Source of the DNA: Comamonadaceae bacterium OTU4NAUVB1
GTDB lineage: Bacteria > Pseudomonadota > Gammaproteobacteria > Burkholderiales > Burkholderiaceae_C
Length of the DNA: 64,000 nt
Direction of reading: 5' to 3'
Assembly (NCBI GenBank): GCA_024372625.1
Contig: CP099605.1
Span: 1,178,001-1,242,000 of the forward strand
The position numbers and the translations under genes are program-made. The notes beneath the pieces were generated by a model. The model searched no databases and was not told the DNA's origin. It saw only the letters and a program-made list of their open reading frames with translations. This document shows, in pieces, positions 12,156-23,053 of this stretch (the first letter of the stretch is position 1; every line of letters begins with the position of its first letter).

Positions 12156-12460
12156 CCCTGACCCTTTCCCACTATCTGACGCTGGGCGCGATCCTGTTCT
12201 CGATGTCGGTGATCGGCATCTTCCTGAACCGCAAGAACCTGATCGTCCTGCTGATGTGCGTCGAGCTGATGCTGTTGGCCGTCAACATGAATTTCGTCGC
12301 GTTCTCGCACTACCTGGGCGACATGCACGGCCAGATCTTCGTGTTCTTCATCCTGACCGTGGCGGCCGCCGAATCGGCCATCGGGCTGGCACTCCTGGTG
12401 CTGCTGTTCCGCAACAAGTCGACGATCAGCGTCGACGAGTTGAATTCGCTCAAGGGCTGA
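12152..12460 (+). CDS. nuoK: NADH-quinone oxidoreductase subunit K
   Basis: A 102-residue membrane subunit (ND4L/MrpC-like) with three helices. The buried glutamates used in proton translocation are in [11 protein letters not shown] (about residue 36) and [10 protein letters not shown] (about residue 72). ATG 12152 overlaps the nuoJ stop. Ten bases separate it from nuoL. Confidence 0.97.
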   Translation: MTLTLSHYLTLGAILFSMSVIGIFLNRKNLIVLLMCVELMLLAVNMNFVAFSHYLGDMHGQIFVFFILTVAAAESAIGLALLVLLFRNKSTISVDELNSLKG

Positions 12461-12470
12461 GTCTTTTCTT

Positions 12471-14570
<2,100 letters not shown>

Positions 14571-14594
14571 GCGCTGCGCTGGAGAACAATAAAA

Positions 14595-16067
14595 ATGGGT
14601 TTGTTGAGCCTTGCCATCTGGATGCCGATCGCGATCGGCACCCTGTTGCTGGCGTTCGGCCGGAACAGTGCGAACGTCGTGCGCTGGGTCGCGCTCCTCG
14701 GGTCGATCGCCAGCTTCGTCGTGACGCTGCCGCTCTACACGAGGTTCCAGAACGGAACCTCGGCGATGCAGTTCGTCGAGAAGACGCCCTGGATCGATCG
14801 TTTCAACATCAACTATCACGTGGGGGTCGACGGGATCTCGCTGTGGCTGGTGCTGTTGACCGCCTTCATCACGGTCATCGTGGTGATCTCGGCCTGGGAA
14901 GTGATCACCGAGCGCGTGAACCAGTACATGGGCGCTTTCCTGATCCTGTCGGGTCTGATGATCGGCGTGTTCGCCGCGCTCGACGGACTGCTGTTCTATG
15001 TCTTCTTCGAAGCCACGCTGATCCCGATGTACCTGATCATCGGCATCTGGGGGGGGCCGAACAAGATCTACGCGGCATTCAAGTTCTTCCTGTACACGCT
15101 GCTGGGCTCGCTGCTCATGCTGGTCGCGTTGATCTACCTGTACAACAAGTCGGGCGGCAGCTTCGACATCCTGACGTGGCACCGGCTCCCCCTGACCGGC
15201 AGCGCGCAGACGTTCCTGTTCTTCGCCTTCTTCGCGGCCTTCGCGGTGAAGGTGCCGATGTTCCCGGTCCACACCTGGCTGCCCGACGTGCACGTCGAGG
15301 CGCCCACGGGTGGTTCCGCCGTGCTGGCCGCGATCATGCTGAAGTTGGGCGCCTACGGCTTCCTGCGCTTCTCGATGCCCATCGCGCCCGACGCCTCGCG
15401 TGAATGGGCCTGGCTGATGATCGCGCTCTCGCTCGTCGCCGTCATCTATGTCGGCCTCGTGGCCCTGGTGCAGAAGGACATGAAGAAGCTGGTGGCGTAC
15501 TCGTCCGTCGCCCACATGGGTTTCGTGACGCTCGGCTTCTTCATCTTCAACGACCTGGGCGTCTCCGGCGGCATCGTCCAGATGGTGGCGCACGGCTTCG
15601 TCTCCGCGGCCATGTTCCTGGGCATCGGCGTCCTGTACGACCGCGTGCATTCGCGCCAGATCGCCGACTACGGCGGCGTGGTGAACACGATGCCCAAGTT
15701 CGCCGCGTTCGCGCTGCTCTTCGCCATGGCCAATTGCGGCCTGCCGGGCACGGCCGGTTTCGTGGGCGAATGGATGGTCATCCTGGGCGCGATCAAGTCG
15801 AATTTCTGGATCGGACTCGGCGCTTCCTCGGCGCTGATCTTCGGTGCCGCCTATACGCTGTGGATGTACAAGCGCGTCTACCTCGGTCCGGTGGGCAATC
15901 ATCACGTCGAGGAACTCAAGGACATCAACGCGCGTGAATTCCTCATGCTGTCCTTGCTGGCGATCGCGGTGCTGTGGATGGGCCTGTATCCGAAACCTTT
16001 CACCGATGTGATGGACGTGTCCGTGGCCGATTTCCTGCGGCACGTGGCGATGTCCAAGTTGCCTTGA
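14595..16067 (+). CDS. nuoM: NADH-quinone oxidoreductase subunit M
   Basis: A 490-residue antiporter-like proton-pumping subunit (ND4/MrpD type) with about 14 helices. Key segments are FFEATLIPMYLIIGIWGG with the essential glutamate (about residue 140), KVPMFPVHTWLPDVHVEAPTGG and the second-channel lysine region QKDMKKLVAYSSVAHMG. ATG 14595 follows GGAG 12-15 bases upstream. The gap to nuoN is 22 bases. Confidence 0.97.
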   Translation: MGLLSLAIWMPIAIGTLLLAFGRNSANVVRWVALLGSIASFVVTLPLYTRFQNGTSAMQFVEKTPWIDRFNINYHVGVDGISLWLVLLTAFITVIVVISAWEVITERVNQYMGAFLILSGLMIGVFAALDGLLFYVFFEATLIPMYLIIGIWGGPNKIYAAFKFFLYTLLGSLLMLVALIYLYNKSGGSFDILTWHRLPLTGSAQTFLFFAFFAAFAVKVPMFPVHTWLPDVHVEAPTGGSAVLAAIMLKLGAYGFLRFSMPIAPDASREWAWLMIALSLVAVIYVGLVALVQKDMKKLVAYSSVAHMGFVTLGFFIFNDLGVSGGIVQMVAHGFVSAAMFLGIGVLYDRVHSRQIADYGGVVNTMPKFAAFALLFAMANCGLPGTAGFVGEWMVILGAIKSNFWIGLGASSALIFGAAYTLWMYKRVYLGPVGNHHVEELKDINAREFLMLSLLAIAVLWMGLYPKPFTDVMDVSVADFLRHVAMSKLP

Positions 16068-16089
16068 TCACGCTGAAGAAGAGAACGAG

Positions 16090-17580
16090 ATGATTGACAA
16101 ACTCAGCTGGATCGCGATCTATCCGGAAATCGTGCTGCTGGTCATGGCCTGCATCATTGCGCTGGTCGACCTGTCCTCGACCGACGCGCGCCGCACGCGC
16201 ACCTACATCCTCACGATGCTCACGCTCGCCGTAGTGGCGGCGCTGACGGGTTCCAACGCGGCCGCCGGTCGCACGATCTTCGGGTTCGGCGGCATGGTCT
16301 TGAGCGATCCGATGGGCAACTGGCTCAAGTGCTTCGCCACGCTCGCGCTGATGGTCAGCCTGGTCTACGGGCGACCTTACGCGGGTGATCGCGGCATGCT
16401 GCGCGGCGGCGAGATCTTCACGATCAGCATGCTGTCGCTCCTGGGAATGTTCGTCATGATCTCGGGCAGCAATTTCCTGCTGATCTACCTGGGGCTGGAA
16501 CTGCTGACGTTGTCGAGTTACGCGCTCGTGGCCCTGCGCCGCGACGACGCGACGGCCAGCGAGGCGGCCATGAAGTATTTCGTGCTCGGCGCGATGGCCA
16601 GCGGTTTCCTGCTGTACGGGTTGTCGATGATGTACGGCGCCACGGGTTCGCTCGACGTCGTCGAGGTGTTCCGCGCCATCGCCAGCCGGCAGGTCAATCA
16701 CCAGGTGCTGGTGTTCGGGCTGGTCTTCATCGTGGCCGGACTGGCGTTCAAGGTCGGCGCGGCGCCGTTCCACATGTGGGTGCCCGACGTCTACCAGGGC
16801 GCACCGACCGCGATCACGCTGCTCATCGGCGCGGCGCCCGAACTCGCCGCCTTCGGCATCATCATCCGGTTGCTGGTCGAGGGACTGCTGCCATTGGCCT
16901 TCGACTGGCAGCAGATGCTCGCGGTGCTCGCCGTGGCGTCGCTGCTGGTGGGCAATTTGGCGGCCATCGCCCAGACCAACCTGAAGCGGATGCTGGCCTA
17001 TTCGACCATCGCGCAGATGGGATTCATGCTGCTGGGCATGGTCGGTGGCGTGGTGGGCGACAACGCGTCGAACACCGGCCTGGCCTACAGCGCCGCCATG
17101 TTCTACGTCGTGACCTACGTGCTGACCACGCTGGCGAGCTTCGGCATCATCCTGCTGCTGGCCCGTGAGGGATTCGAGAGCGAGGAGATCTCCGACCTGG
17201 CCGGCCTCAACCAGCGCAGCCCGTTCTACGCCGGAGTGATGGCGGTGGCGATGTTCTCGCTGGCCGGTCTGCCGCCACTCGTGGGTTTCTACGCCAAACT
17301 GGCCGTGCTGCAGGCACTCATCGCATCGGGCCAGGCGGCCTACATCGCCATGGCGGTCTTCGCGGTGGTGATGTCGCTGATCGGCGCGTTCTACTACCTT
17401 CGCATCGTGAAGGTCATGTACTTCGACGCACCGGCCGCCACGGCGCCGGCGGTGACCAGCGCGGGCGACGTCCGGGTCGTGCTGGCGCTCAACGGCGCGC
17501 TGATCCTGGTGCTCGGCATCCTGCCCGGCGGTCTCATGGACCTGTGCGCACGCGCCATCGCGGCGACGCTGGCCAACTGA
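16090..17580 (+). CDS. nuoN: NADH-quinone oxidoreductase subunit N
   Basis: A 496-residue antiporter-like subunit (ND2 type). Visible motifs are YLGLELLTLSSYALVALRRDD with the channel glutamate (about residue 138), KVGAAPFHMWVPDVYQGAPT and the lysine helix LKRMLAYSTIAQMGFM. It is the last complex I structural gene, followed 10 bases later by the DUF2818 gene. Confidence 0.97.
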   Translation: MIDKLSWIAIYPEIVLLVMACIIALVDLSSTDARRTRTYILTMLTLAVVAALTGSNAAAGRTIFGFGGMVLSDPMGNWLKCFATLALMVSLVYGRPYAGDRGMLRGGEIFTISMLSLLGMFVMISGSNFLLIYLGLELLTLSSYALVALRRDDATASEAAMKYFVLGAMASGFLLYGLSMMYGATGSLDVVEVFRAIASRQVNHQVLVFGLVFIVAGLAFKVGAAPFHMWVPDVYQGAPTAITLLIGAAPELAAFGIIIRLLVEGLLPLAFDWQQMLAVLAVASLLVGNLAAIAQTNLKRMLAYSTIAQMGFMLLGMVGGVVGDNASNTGLAYSAAMFYVVTYVLTTLASFGIILLLAREGFESEEISDLAGLNQRSPFYAGVMAVAMFSLAGLPPLVGFYAKLAVLQALIASGQAAYIAMAVFAVVMSLIGAFYYLRIVKVMYFDAPAATAPAVTSAGDVRVVLALNGALILVLGILPGGLMDLCARAIAATLAN

Positions 17581-17590
17581 TCCGCGCGCG

Positions 17591-17920
17591 GTGGCGTCCT
17601 CGCAGAGCGTGTCGGTCTGGCTCGTGCTTGCGATCGCGCTCTTCGCCGCCAACCTCCCGTTCCTGACCGAGCGGTTCCTCGGATTGCTGCCACTGCCGGC
17701 GGCCTGGGCGCCGTCCAAGTCGCTCGCGCTGCGGTTGCTCGAACTGGTGCTGCTGTACGGGTTGACCGGTGCGGTCGGCCTGCTGTTCGAGAAGCGGGCC
17801 GGGCAGATCGCGACGCAGGGTTGGGAGTTCTATGCGGTCACCGGTGCCCTGTTCATCGTGCTGGCCTTTCCCGGGTTCACATGGCGGTACCTGCTCAAGC
17901 GCCGCCATGCTCCCGCCTGA
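17591..17920 (+). CDS. DUF2818 family membrane protein
   Basis: A 109-residue protein starting at GTG 17591, with three hydrophobic helices (about residues 7-28, 43-63 and 75-97) and the pattern ANLPFLTERFLG. I recognise it as the DUF2818 family, typically found directly after nuoN in beta-proteobacteria. The function is unestablished; position and membrane character suggest a role in complex I assembly or stability, which is inference. The GTG lies only 10 bases after the nuoN stop. Confidence 0.82.
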   Translation: MASSQSVSVWLVLAIALFAANLPFLTERFLGLLPLPAAWAPSKSLALRLLELVLLYGLTGAVGLLFEKRAGQIATQGWEFYAVTGALFIVLAFPGFTWRYLLKRRHAPA

Positions 17921-17950
17921 TTCAACCGCCGGCTTCCGGCTTCCATCGCC

Positions 17951-18568
17951 ATGATTCCTTCCACCGCCGCCTCGTCGAGCGAATCGCACCTGGTCGAGGA
18001 GGGCACGTCCAGCGAAGTGCTGGTGAACGGCAACTTCCTCAAGGCGCGCCGCGACACGGTGCGCCTGCCCGACGGCGGGACCTCCACGCGCGAGTACGTG
18101 GTCCATCCGGGTGCCGTGGTGGTCGTGCCGCTGCTCGACGACGGACGCGTGGTGCTGGAGCGTCAGTACCGCTATCCGGTCGGTCGGGTGCTGACCGAAT
18201 TCCCCGCCGGCAAGCTCGACGTCGGTGAAGATCCCTTCGTCTGCGGTCGACGCGAGTTGCTGGAGGAAACCGGCTACACCGCCCGGGAGTGGGCGAGCGC
18301 GGGGTTGATGCATCTGGCGGTCGCCTATTCGACCGAGGTGATCCACGTCTACTTCGCGCGCGGTCTGTCGCTGGGCGAGCGTCGCCTCGACATCGGGGAG
18401 TTCGTGGACGTCTTCACGGCGACGCCGGATGAACTCATCGGCTGGTGCCGCGATGGCACCGTGACCGACGCCAAGACGCTGACCTGCACGCTGTGGCTGC
18501 AGAACGTCTTGTCCGGTGCATGGCCACTCGATTGGCAGGTGTTCGCCGCGGAGGACGCCGCCGGATAA
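17951..18568 (+). CDS. NUDIX hydrolase, ADP-ribose pyrophosphatase-like
   Basis: A 205-residue protein with a complete Nudix box: Gly, five residues, Glu, seven residues, then RELLEETGY (about residues 77-99). The domain layout, a beta-rich N-terminal strand region then EFPAGKLDVGE, is that of the ADP-ribose pyrophosphatase (NudF/YffH) subfamily, which hydrolyses ADP-ribose or related nucleoside diphosphate sugars using Mg2+. The substrate is inferred. It begins 30 bases after DUF2818. Confidence 0.88.
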   Translation: MIPSTAASSSESHLVEEGTSSEVLVNGNFLKARRDTVRLPDGGTSTREYVVHPGAVVVVPLLDDGRVVLERQYRYPVGRVLTEFPAGKLDVGEDPFVCGRRELLEETGYTAREWASAGLMHLAVAYSTEVIHVYFARGLSLGERRLDIGEFVDVFTATPDELIGWCRDGTVTDAKTLTCTLWLQNVLSGAWPLDWQVFAAEDAAG

Positions 18569-18569
18569 T
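18564..18569 (+). promoter_or_regulatory. -10-like hexamer GATAAT 7 bases before the DUF1178 start
   Basis: GATAAT at 18564-18569 is followed by CCGGCCC and the ATG at 18577. No Shine-Dalgarno is present and no -35 is evident. If this is a real -10 element, transcription would start at the A of the start codon or within a base or two of it, giving a leaderless mRNA. It lies inside the last codons and stop of the NUDIX gene. The same arrangement recurs elsewhere in the window. Confidence 0.45.
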
Positions 18570-18576
18570 CCGGCCC

Positions 18577-19044
18577 ATGAAGGTTCTCGATCTGCGCTGC
18601 GAACACGGCCACGGCTTCGAAGGCTGGTTCGCGTCCGGCGAGGCCTTCGAGGATCAGCGGACGCGCGGGCTCGTGGAATGTCCGGTATGCGGCGCGACGA
18701 CGGTCGTCAAGCTGCTGGCCGCACCCCGGCTCAACCTGAGTGGGGCACGGGCGCCATCGACGAGTGGCGAGGGGGCGAAGCGCGGCGCCGAACCGTCGCC
18801 GCCGGCCGCTGCGGACGCCAGTGTGCAGGCGCGCTGGATGAGCGCGGTGCGCCACGTGCTGGCGAACACGGAGAACGTCGGCGACCGTTTCCCCGAGGAA
18901 GCCCGGAAAATGCACTATGGCGAGGCCGACGAGCGCGCGATCCGGGGCCGCGCGACGCGCGCGGAAGCCCAAGCCTTGCGCGACGAAGGCATCGAGGTGG
19001 TGCCCTTGCCGATCCCACCGGGCACCAAGGAGACGCTTCAGTAG
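18577..19044 (+). CDS. DUF1178 family zinc-ribbon-like protein
   Basis: A 155-residue protein. The N-terminus MKVLDLRCEHGHGFEGWFAS with one Cys, followed by ECPVCGA at about residues 28-34, resembles a small zinc-ribbon. The middle is low complexity and the C-terminal third contains the DUF1178 pattern VGDRFPEEARKMHYGEADERAIRG. Its biochemical role is unknown. It follows the NUDIX gene by 8 bases and converges on the ABC exporter gene, 18 bases away. Confidence 0.8.
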   Translation: MKVLDLRCEHGHGFEGWFASGEAFEDQRTRGLVECPVCGATTVVKLLAAPRLNLSGARAPSTSGEGAKRGAEPSPPAAADASVQARWMSAVRHVLANTENVGDRFPEEARKMHYGEADERAIRGRATRAEAQALRDEGIEVVPLPIPPGTKETLQ

Positions 19045-19062
19045 CCGGGCGGGGCGGCGGGA

Positions 19063-20847
19063 CTAGACGGCGAACTGCAGCGCGGCCAGCCGGGCGTAGA
19101 CGCCACCCCGTGCCACCAGCGCCGCGTGCGTGCCCTGTTCGACGACCTCGCCATGGTCGAGCACCACGATGCGGTCGGCCTTCTGGACCGTCGCCAGACG
19201 GTGGGCGATGACCACGGTCGTGCGTCCGTTCATCGCCGATTCGAGCGCCGCCTGCACCATCCGTTCGCTTTCGGCATCGAGCGCGCTGGTGGCTTCGTCG
19301 AGCAGCAGCAGCGGCGGGTTCTTCAGGATGGCGCGCGCGATCGCGATGCGCTGGCGCTGTCCGCCCGAGAGCCGCACGCCGCGTTCGCCCAGGAAGGTGT
19401 CGTAGCCCTCGGGCAGGGCGCGCAGGAAGTCGTCCGCGAAGGCGGCGCGGGCGGCGGCGTGCACTTCGTCGGCGGTGGCGTCGGGGCGGCCGTAGCGGAT
19501 GTTCTCGAACGCGCTGGCCGAGAAGATCACCGAGTCCTGCGGCACCAGCCCGATGCGGTGCCGGAGGTCCTCCAGCGCCAGCGTGTCCAGCGGCGCGCCG
19601 TCCAGGGCGATGCGTCCTGCCTGCGGGTCGTAGTAGCGCAGCAGCAGCTGGAAGACCGTGCTCTTGCCGGCGCCGCTCGCACCCACCAGCGCCACGGTCT
19701 CGCCCGGCGCCACGCGCAGGCTGACGTCGCGCAACGCGGGCAGTCCGGGGCGGGACGGGTAGTGGAAGGTCACCGCGTCGAGCGCGATGGCGCTGCCGCC
19801 GCTCGGCGCGGTGGCCATCGCCGGGCGCGCGGGCGAGGCGATGTCCGAGCGCGAGTGCAGCAGTTCCATCAGGCGCTCGGTCGCGCCGGCGGCGCGCAGC
19901 AGGTCGCCGTAGACCTCGCCGAGCACGGCCGCGGCGCTCGCCAGGATCAGCACGTACACCACCGTCTGCCCCAGGTGGCCGGCCGTGATGCGGCCGTCGA
20001 GCACCGCCTGCGTGCCCTGGTAGAGGCCCCACAGCAAGGCCGCCGAGGTGGCGATGATGATGAACGCCACCAGCACCGAACGCGCCTTGGCGCGGCGCAC
20101 GGCGGTGCGAAAGGCGTCGTGCGTGGAGGCGTCGAAGCGCGCCGCCTCGCGCGCCTCCGACGTGTAGCTCTGGACGACGGGTATCGCGTTGAGCACTTCG
20201 GCGGCGATGGCGCTCGAGTCCGCGACGCGGTCCTGGCTGGCGCGCGAGAGCTTGCGCACGCGCCGGCCGAACCACATGCTGGGCACCACGACCAGCACCA
20301 GCCCGCCGAGCACCTGCACCATGACGTAGGGGTTGGTCCACACCAGCACCGCGAGCGCGCCGATGCCCATCACCGCGTTGCGCAGTCCCATGCTGAGCGA
20401 CGAACCGACGACGGTCTGCACCAGCGTCGTGTCGGCCGTGAGGCGCGAGAGCACCTCGCCGGTCTGGGTGGTCTCGAAGAACGCCGGACTCTGGCGCAGC
20501 ACGTGCGCGTACACCGCGTTGCGCAGGTCGGCCGTGATGCGCTCGCCCAGCCAGCTGACGGTATAGAAGCGCGCCGCCGAGAACAGCCCCAGCGCCACCG
20601 CCACGGCGAACAGGGCGCCGAAATGCTCGCGCAGCGCCAGCGTCTGGGCACTGCGGTCGCCCGGCACCAGACCGCCGTCGATCAGCGTGCGCAGTGCCAG
20701 CGGGAACACCAGCGTGGTCACCGCCGCCAGCACCAGGAACAGCCCCGCGAGCCCGATCTGCAGACGGTAGGGGCGAAGGAACGGGAGGAGGCCTGACAGG
20801 GACTTGGGTGAGCCCTTGGCGGCGGTGCGGGAAGCGGAATCGGCCAT
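19063..20847 (-). CDS. ABC exporter, MsbA-like half-transporter (fused permease and ATPase)
   Basis: A 594-residue half-transporter: an N-terminal six-helix ABC transmembrane domain (residues ~20-320) and a C-terminal ATPase. Walker A is GASGAGKST, the signature is [14 protein letters not shown], and Walker B is [13 protein letters not shown] followed by the switch histidine in VIAHRLATV. It should act as a homodimer exporting a lipid or hydrophobic drug across the inner membrane. Genuine MsbA has the same architecture; this could equally be a LmrA-type drug exporter. It is divergent from marR-oprM-emrA-emrB and shares that 78-base promoter region. Confidence 0.88.
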   Translation of the reverse strand: MADSASRTAAKGSPKSLSGLLPFLRPYRLQIGLAGLFLVLAAVTTLVFPLALRTLIDGGLVPGDRSAQTLALREHFGALFAVAVALGLFSAARFYTVSWLGERITADLRNAVYAHVLRQSPAFFETTQTGEVLSRLTADTTLVQTVVGSSLSMGLRNAVMGIGALAVLVWTNPYVMVQVLGGLVLVVVPSMWFGRRVRKLSRASQDRVADSSAIAAEVLNAIPVVQSYTSEAREAARFDASTHDAFRTAVRRAKARSVLVAFIIIATSAALLWGLYQGTQAVLDGRITAGHLGQTVVYVLILASAAAVLGEVYGDLLRAAGATERLMELLHSRSDIASPARPAMATAPSGGSAIALDAVTFHYPSRPGLPALRDVSLRVAPGETVALVGASGAGKSTVFQLLLRYYDPQAGRIALDGAPLDTLALEDLRHRIGLVPQDSVIFSASAFENIRYGRPDATADEVHAAARAAFADDFLRALPEGYDTFLGERGVRLSGGQRQRIAIARAILKNPPLLLLDEATSALDAESERMVQAALESAMNGRTTVVIAHRLATVQKADRIVVLDHGEVVEQGTHAALVARGGVYARLAALQFAV

Positions 20848-20853
20848 GCTCGA

Positions 20854-20859
20854 ATTCTA
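20854..20859 (-). promoter_or_regulatory. -10-like TAGAAT 6 bases before the ABC exporter start
   Basis: On the minus strand, TAGAAT (20859 to 20854) is followed by TCGAGC and then the ATG at 20847. The gene has no Shine-Dalgarno, which fits a leaderless transcript. The perfect TTGCAGCTGCAA palindrome at 20868-20879 occupies the region where a -35 element would lie. Confidence 0.5.
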
Positions 20860-20867
20860 CCCAACGG

Positions 20868-20879
20868 TTGCAGCTGCAA
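20868..20879. promoter_or_regulatory. Candidate MarR operator 1, TTGCAGCTGCAA
   Basis: A perfect 12-base palindrome of the form TTGC-N4-GCAA in the divergent promoter between the ABC exporter and marR. It overlaps the -35 region of the putative exporter promoter. A second copy of the TTGC-N4-GCAA pattern lies 30 bases away, centre to centre, so both are on the same DNA face at close to three helical turns. Confidence 0.5.
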
Positions 20880-20887
20880 AGGCAGCC

Positions 20888-20916
20888 TTGACAATGGTTG
20901 CCTAAGCAATTAATAT
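20888..20916 (+). promoter_or_regulatory. Sigma-70-type promoter of the marR-efflux operon
   Basis: TTGACA (20888-20893), a 17-base spacer and TAATAT (20911-20916) make the best consensus promoter seen in the window. The marR ATG is only nine bases after the -10 element, so the transcript should have a leader of at most a few bases. The spacer holds a TTGC-N4-GCAA dyad, the expected place for an autorepressor site. Confidence 0.7.
20898..20909. promoter_or_regulatory. Candidate MarR operator 2, TTGCCTAAGCAA
   Basis: The second TTGC-N4-GCAA dyad, located between the -35 and -10 elements of the marR promoter. A repressor bound here would exclude RNA polymerase. MarR-family proteins commonly repress their own operon through such short inverted repeats; that this protein binds this site is inference. 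Confidence 0.55.
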
Positions 20917-20925
20917 CGGCGTCCG

Positions 20926-21450
20926 ATGCAAGACAACGATTCCATGCCATCGCCGGCGCCGCCACGCGCCGCCGCGCCCGACTTCTACCGGCCGGAGAGC
21001 TATGCCGCCGAGGACAGCGTGGGCTACCTCATGCGGCGGGTCCTCAACGCCATGAGCCAGGCGGTCGACGGCCAGCTGTGCAAGCCCGACTCGCCCACGT
21101 ACCCGCAGTGGCTGCCGCTGCACAAGCTGCACGTCGGCAAGGCGCAGACCGTGGCCGAGCTGGCGCGCGAATGCATGCTCGACGCAGGGTCGATGACCCG
21201 TCTGCTCGACCGCCTGGAGGCCAAGGGGCTGTGCCGCCGGGTGCGATCGGTGACCGACCGGCGCGTGGTCAACATCGAACTGACCGATGAAGGCAGCGCG
21301 GCGGCCCAGCAGGTGCCCGAAGTGCTTTGCAAGGTGCAGAACGAGTTCCTCGCCGGTTTCGAGGCCGACGAATGGAACCAGCTCAAGGGCTATCTGCGTC
21401 GCATCCTCGACAACACGCAGGCCTACGCGGCCCAGGCAGGAAAGAAATGA
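20926..21450 (+). CDS. MarR family transcriptional regulator (EmrR/SlyA-like)
   Basis: A 174-residue winged-helix regulator. The recognition region DAGSMTRLLDRLEAKGL is followed by the wing VRSVTDRRVVNIELTDEG (about residues 86-125), as in EmrR/MprA and SlyA. It is first in an operon with an outer-membrane channel, a membrane fusion protein and an EmrB-type pump, and its stop overlaps the channel gene start (ATGA). It is therefore the likely ligand-responsive repressor of the pump and probably of the divergent ABC exporter. Confidence 0.9.
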   Translation: MQDNDSMPSPAPPRAAAPDFYRPESYAAEDSVGYLMRRVLNAMSQAVDGQLCKPDSPTYPQWLPLHKLHVGKAQTVAELARECMLDAGSMTRLLDRLEAKGLCRRVRSVTDRRVVNIELTDEGSAAAQQVPEVLCKVQNEFLAGFEADEWNQLKGYLRRILDNTQAYAAQAGKK

Positions 21451-23015
21451 CTCCCCGACTCCCATCGTCCGCCGCCATGACCTTCGCGGCCACCGTCGTC
21501 GCCGCGGTCGTCGCGGCTCTGACGCTGACACTCACCGGCTGCGCCGACATGGCCGGCATCGACTCGCACGCCCGCCTGCGCGACGCCGCGTCGCTCGGTC
21601 TCGGCGCCGAGGCCACCGCCCATGCGCCGCCGCCCGCCGACCCGGCCGAGGCGCGGGCCGCCGCGATCCCCGGCGCGATGCTGCCCGATGCGCGCTGGTG
21701 GGTCGGCTTCGGCGACGCCCGACTCGACGCCCTGGTGGCGGAGGCGCTGGCCGACAGCCCGAACCTGCGCTCGGCCCAGGCCCGCCTGGCGCGCGCGCAG
21801 GCGGCCATCTCGAACGTCGAGGCGGCGTCGCGGCCCCAGGTCAACGGCGCATTCGACGCGACGCGCCAGAAGTTCAGCGGCAACTACATCTATCCGGCGC
21901 CGCTGGGCGGCTCGGTGCGCGACATCGGCACGCTTCAGGTCGGCGGCAGCTGGGAACTCGACTTCTTCGGCAAGAACCGCGCCGCGCTGGACGCCGCGCT
22001 CGGCGGCGCCAACGCGGCGGCGGCCGAGGCCGATGCGGCCGCCGTGCTGCTGGCGGCCAACGTGGCGCGCGGCTACGCGCAGTGGGCGCGGTTGTCCGAC
22101 CAGCTCGCCGTCGCCCGCCGCACGCTCGCGCAGCGCGACGAGACGCTGCGCCTGGTGCGCGACCGCGTCGCGGCCGGCCTCGACACGCGGCTCGAACTGC
22201 GCCAGAGCGAAGGCGGCCTGCCCGAGGCGCGCCAGCAGATCGAGGCGCTGGCCGAGCAGATCGAGATCGCCCAGCATGCGCTCGACGCGCTGGTGGGCCG
22301 CCCGGGCGCGACGCGCGCGCTGGCGGCGCCGACCCTGGCATCGATCCGGGGCCTGACGCTCGCACCGGACATCCCGGCCGACCTGCTCGGCCGCCGTGCC
22401 GACATCGCCGCCGCGCGCTGGCGCGTGGAGGCCGCGCGCGGCGACGTCGCCAACGCGCGCACGCTGTTCTATCCCAACGTCAGCCTGACGGCCTTCGTCG
22501 GGGCGGCGAGCCTGGGCCTGGGCAAGCTGGTCGAGTCGGGCAGCGGCCAGTGGGGCGTGGGCCCGGCGGTGCGCCTGCCGATCTTCGAGGGCGGACGCCT
22601 GCGCGCCAACCTGCGCGGGCGCGCCGCCGACCTGGACGCCGCCATCGAGAGCTACAACGCCAGCGTGATCGACGCCGTGCGCGATGCCGCCGACCGTGCG
22701 AGCAGCGCCCGGTCCGTGGTGCGCCAGCAGGCCGAGCAGCGCGACGCGCAGACCGCCGCCGAAGGCGCCTACGACATCGCCGTGCAGCGCTACCGCGCCG
22801 GGCTGGGCAACTACCTCAACGTGCTGACGGCCGAGACCGCCGTGCTGGCGCAGCGGCGCCAGGGCGTCGACCTGGCCTGGCGCGCGATCGACACGCAGGT
22901 CGGCCTGGCGCAGGCGCTCGGCGGCGGCTGGCTGCCAGCGACCGCGACGGCCGCCACCGATCGCGCATCGCGCAGCCTGACGACGAGCGCCGCCCTCGCC
23001 ACGGCCCGACCCTGA
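21447..23015 (+). CDS. Outer-membrane efflux channel lipoprotein, NodT/OprM family
   Basis: A 522-residue TolC-like protein. The N-terminal signal ends in the lipobox LTLTGC, so the mature protein should be lipid-anchored. Two outer-membrane efflux repeats follow; WWVGFGDARLDALVAEAL and DIGTLQVGGSWELDFFGK mark the first, and VEAARGDVANARTLFYPNVSL lies in the middle. It forms the exit duct for the EmrAB-type pump encoded downstream. ATG 21447 overlaps the marR stop. A second in-frame ATG at 21477 would also leave a workable signal peptide. Confidence 0.93.
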   Translation: MTPRLPSSAAMTFAATVVAAVVAALTLTLTGCADMAGIDSHARLRDAASLGLGAEATAHAPPPADPAEARAAAIPGAMLPDARWWVGFGDARLDALVAEALADSPNLRSAQARLARAQAAISNVEAASRPQVNGAFDATRQKFSGNYIYPAPLGGSVRDIGTLQVGGSWELDFFGKNRAALDAALGGANAAAAEADAAAVLLAANVARGYAQWARLSDQLAVARRTLAQRDETLRLVRDRVAAGLDTRLELRQSEGGLPEARQQIEALAEQIEIAQHALDALVGRPGATRALAAPTLASIRGLTLAPDIPADLLGRRADIAAARWRVEAARGDVANARTLFYPNVSLTAFVGAASLGLGKLVESGSGQWGVGPAVRLPIFEGGRLRANLRGRAADLDAAIESYNASVIDAVRDAADRASSARSVVRQQAEQRDAQTAAEGAYDIAVQRYRAGLGNYLNVLTAETAVLAQRRQGVDLAWRAIDTQVGLAQALGGGWLPATATAATDRASRSLTTSAALATARP

Positions 23016-23053
23016 ACCCGAACACCGTCCGAATCCGACCTGAGAGAATCCAG

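Noticed and set aside
19063..20847. Calling the ABC exporter msbA outright
   Set aside because: The motifs fit MsbA, but also drug exporters, and there is no lpxK or kdsB neighbour; the efflux context argues for caution.
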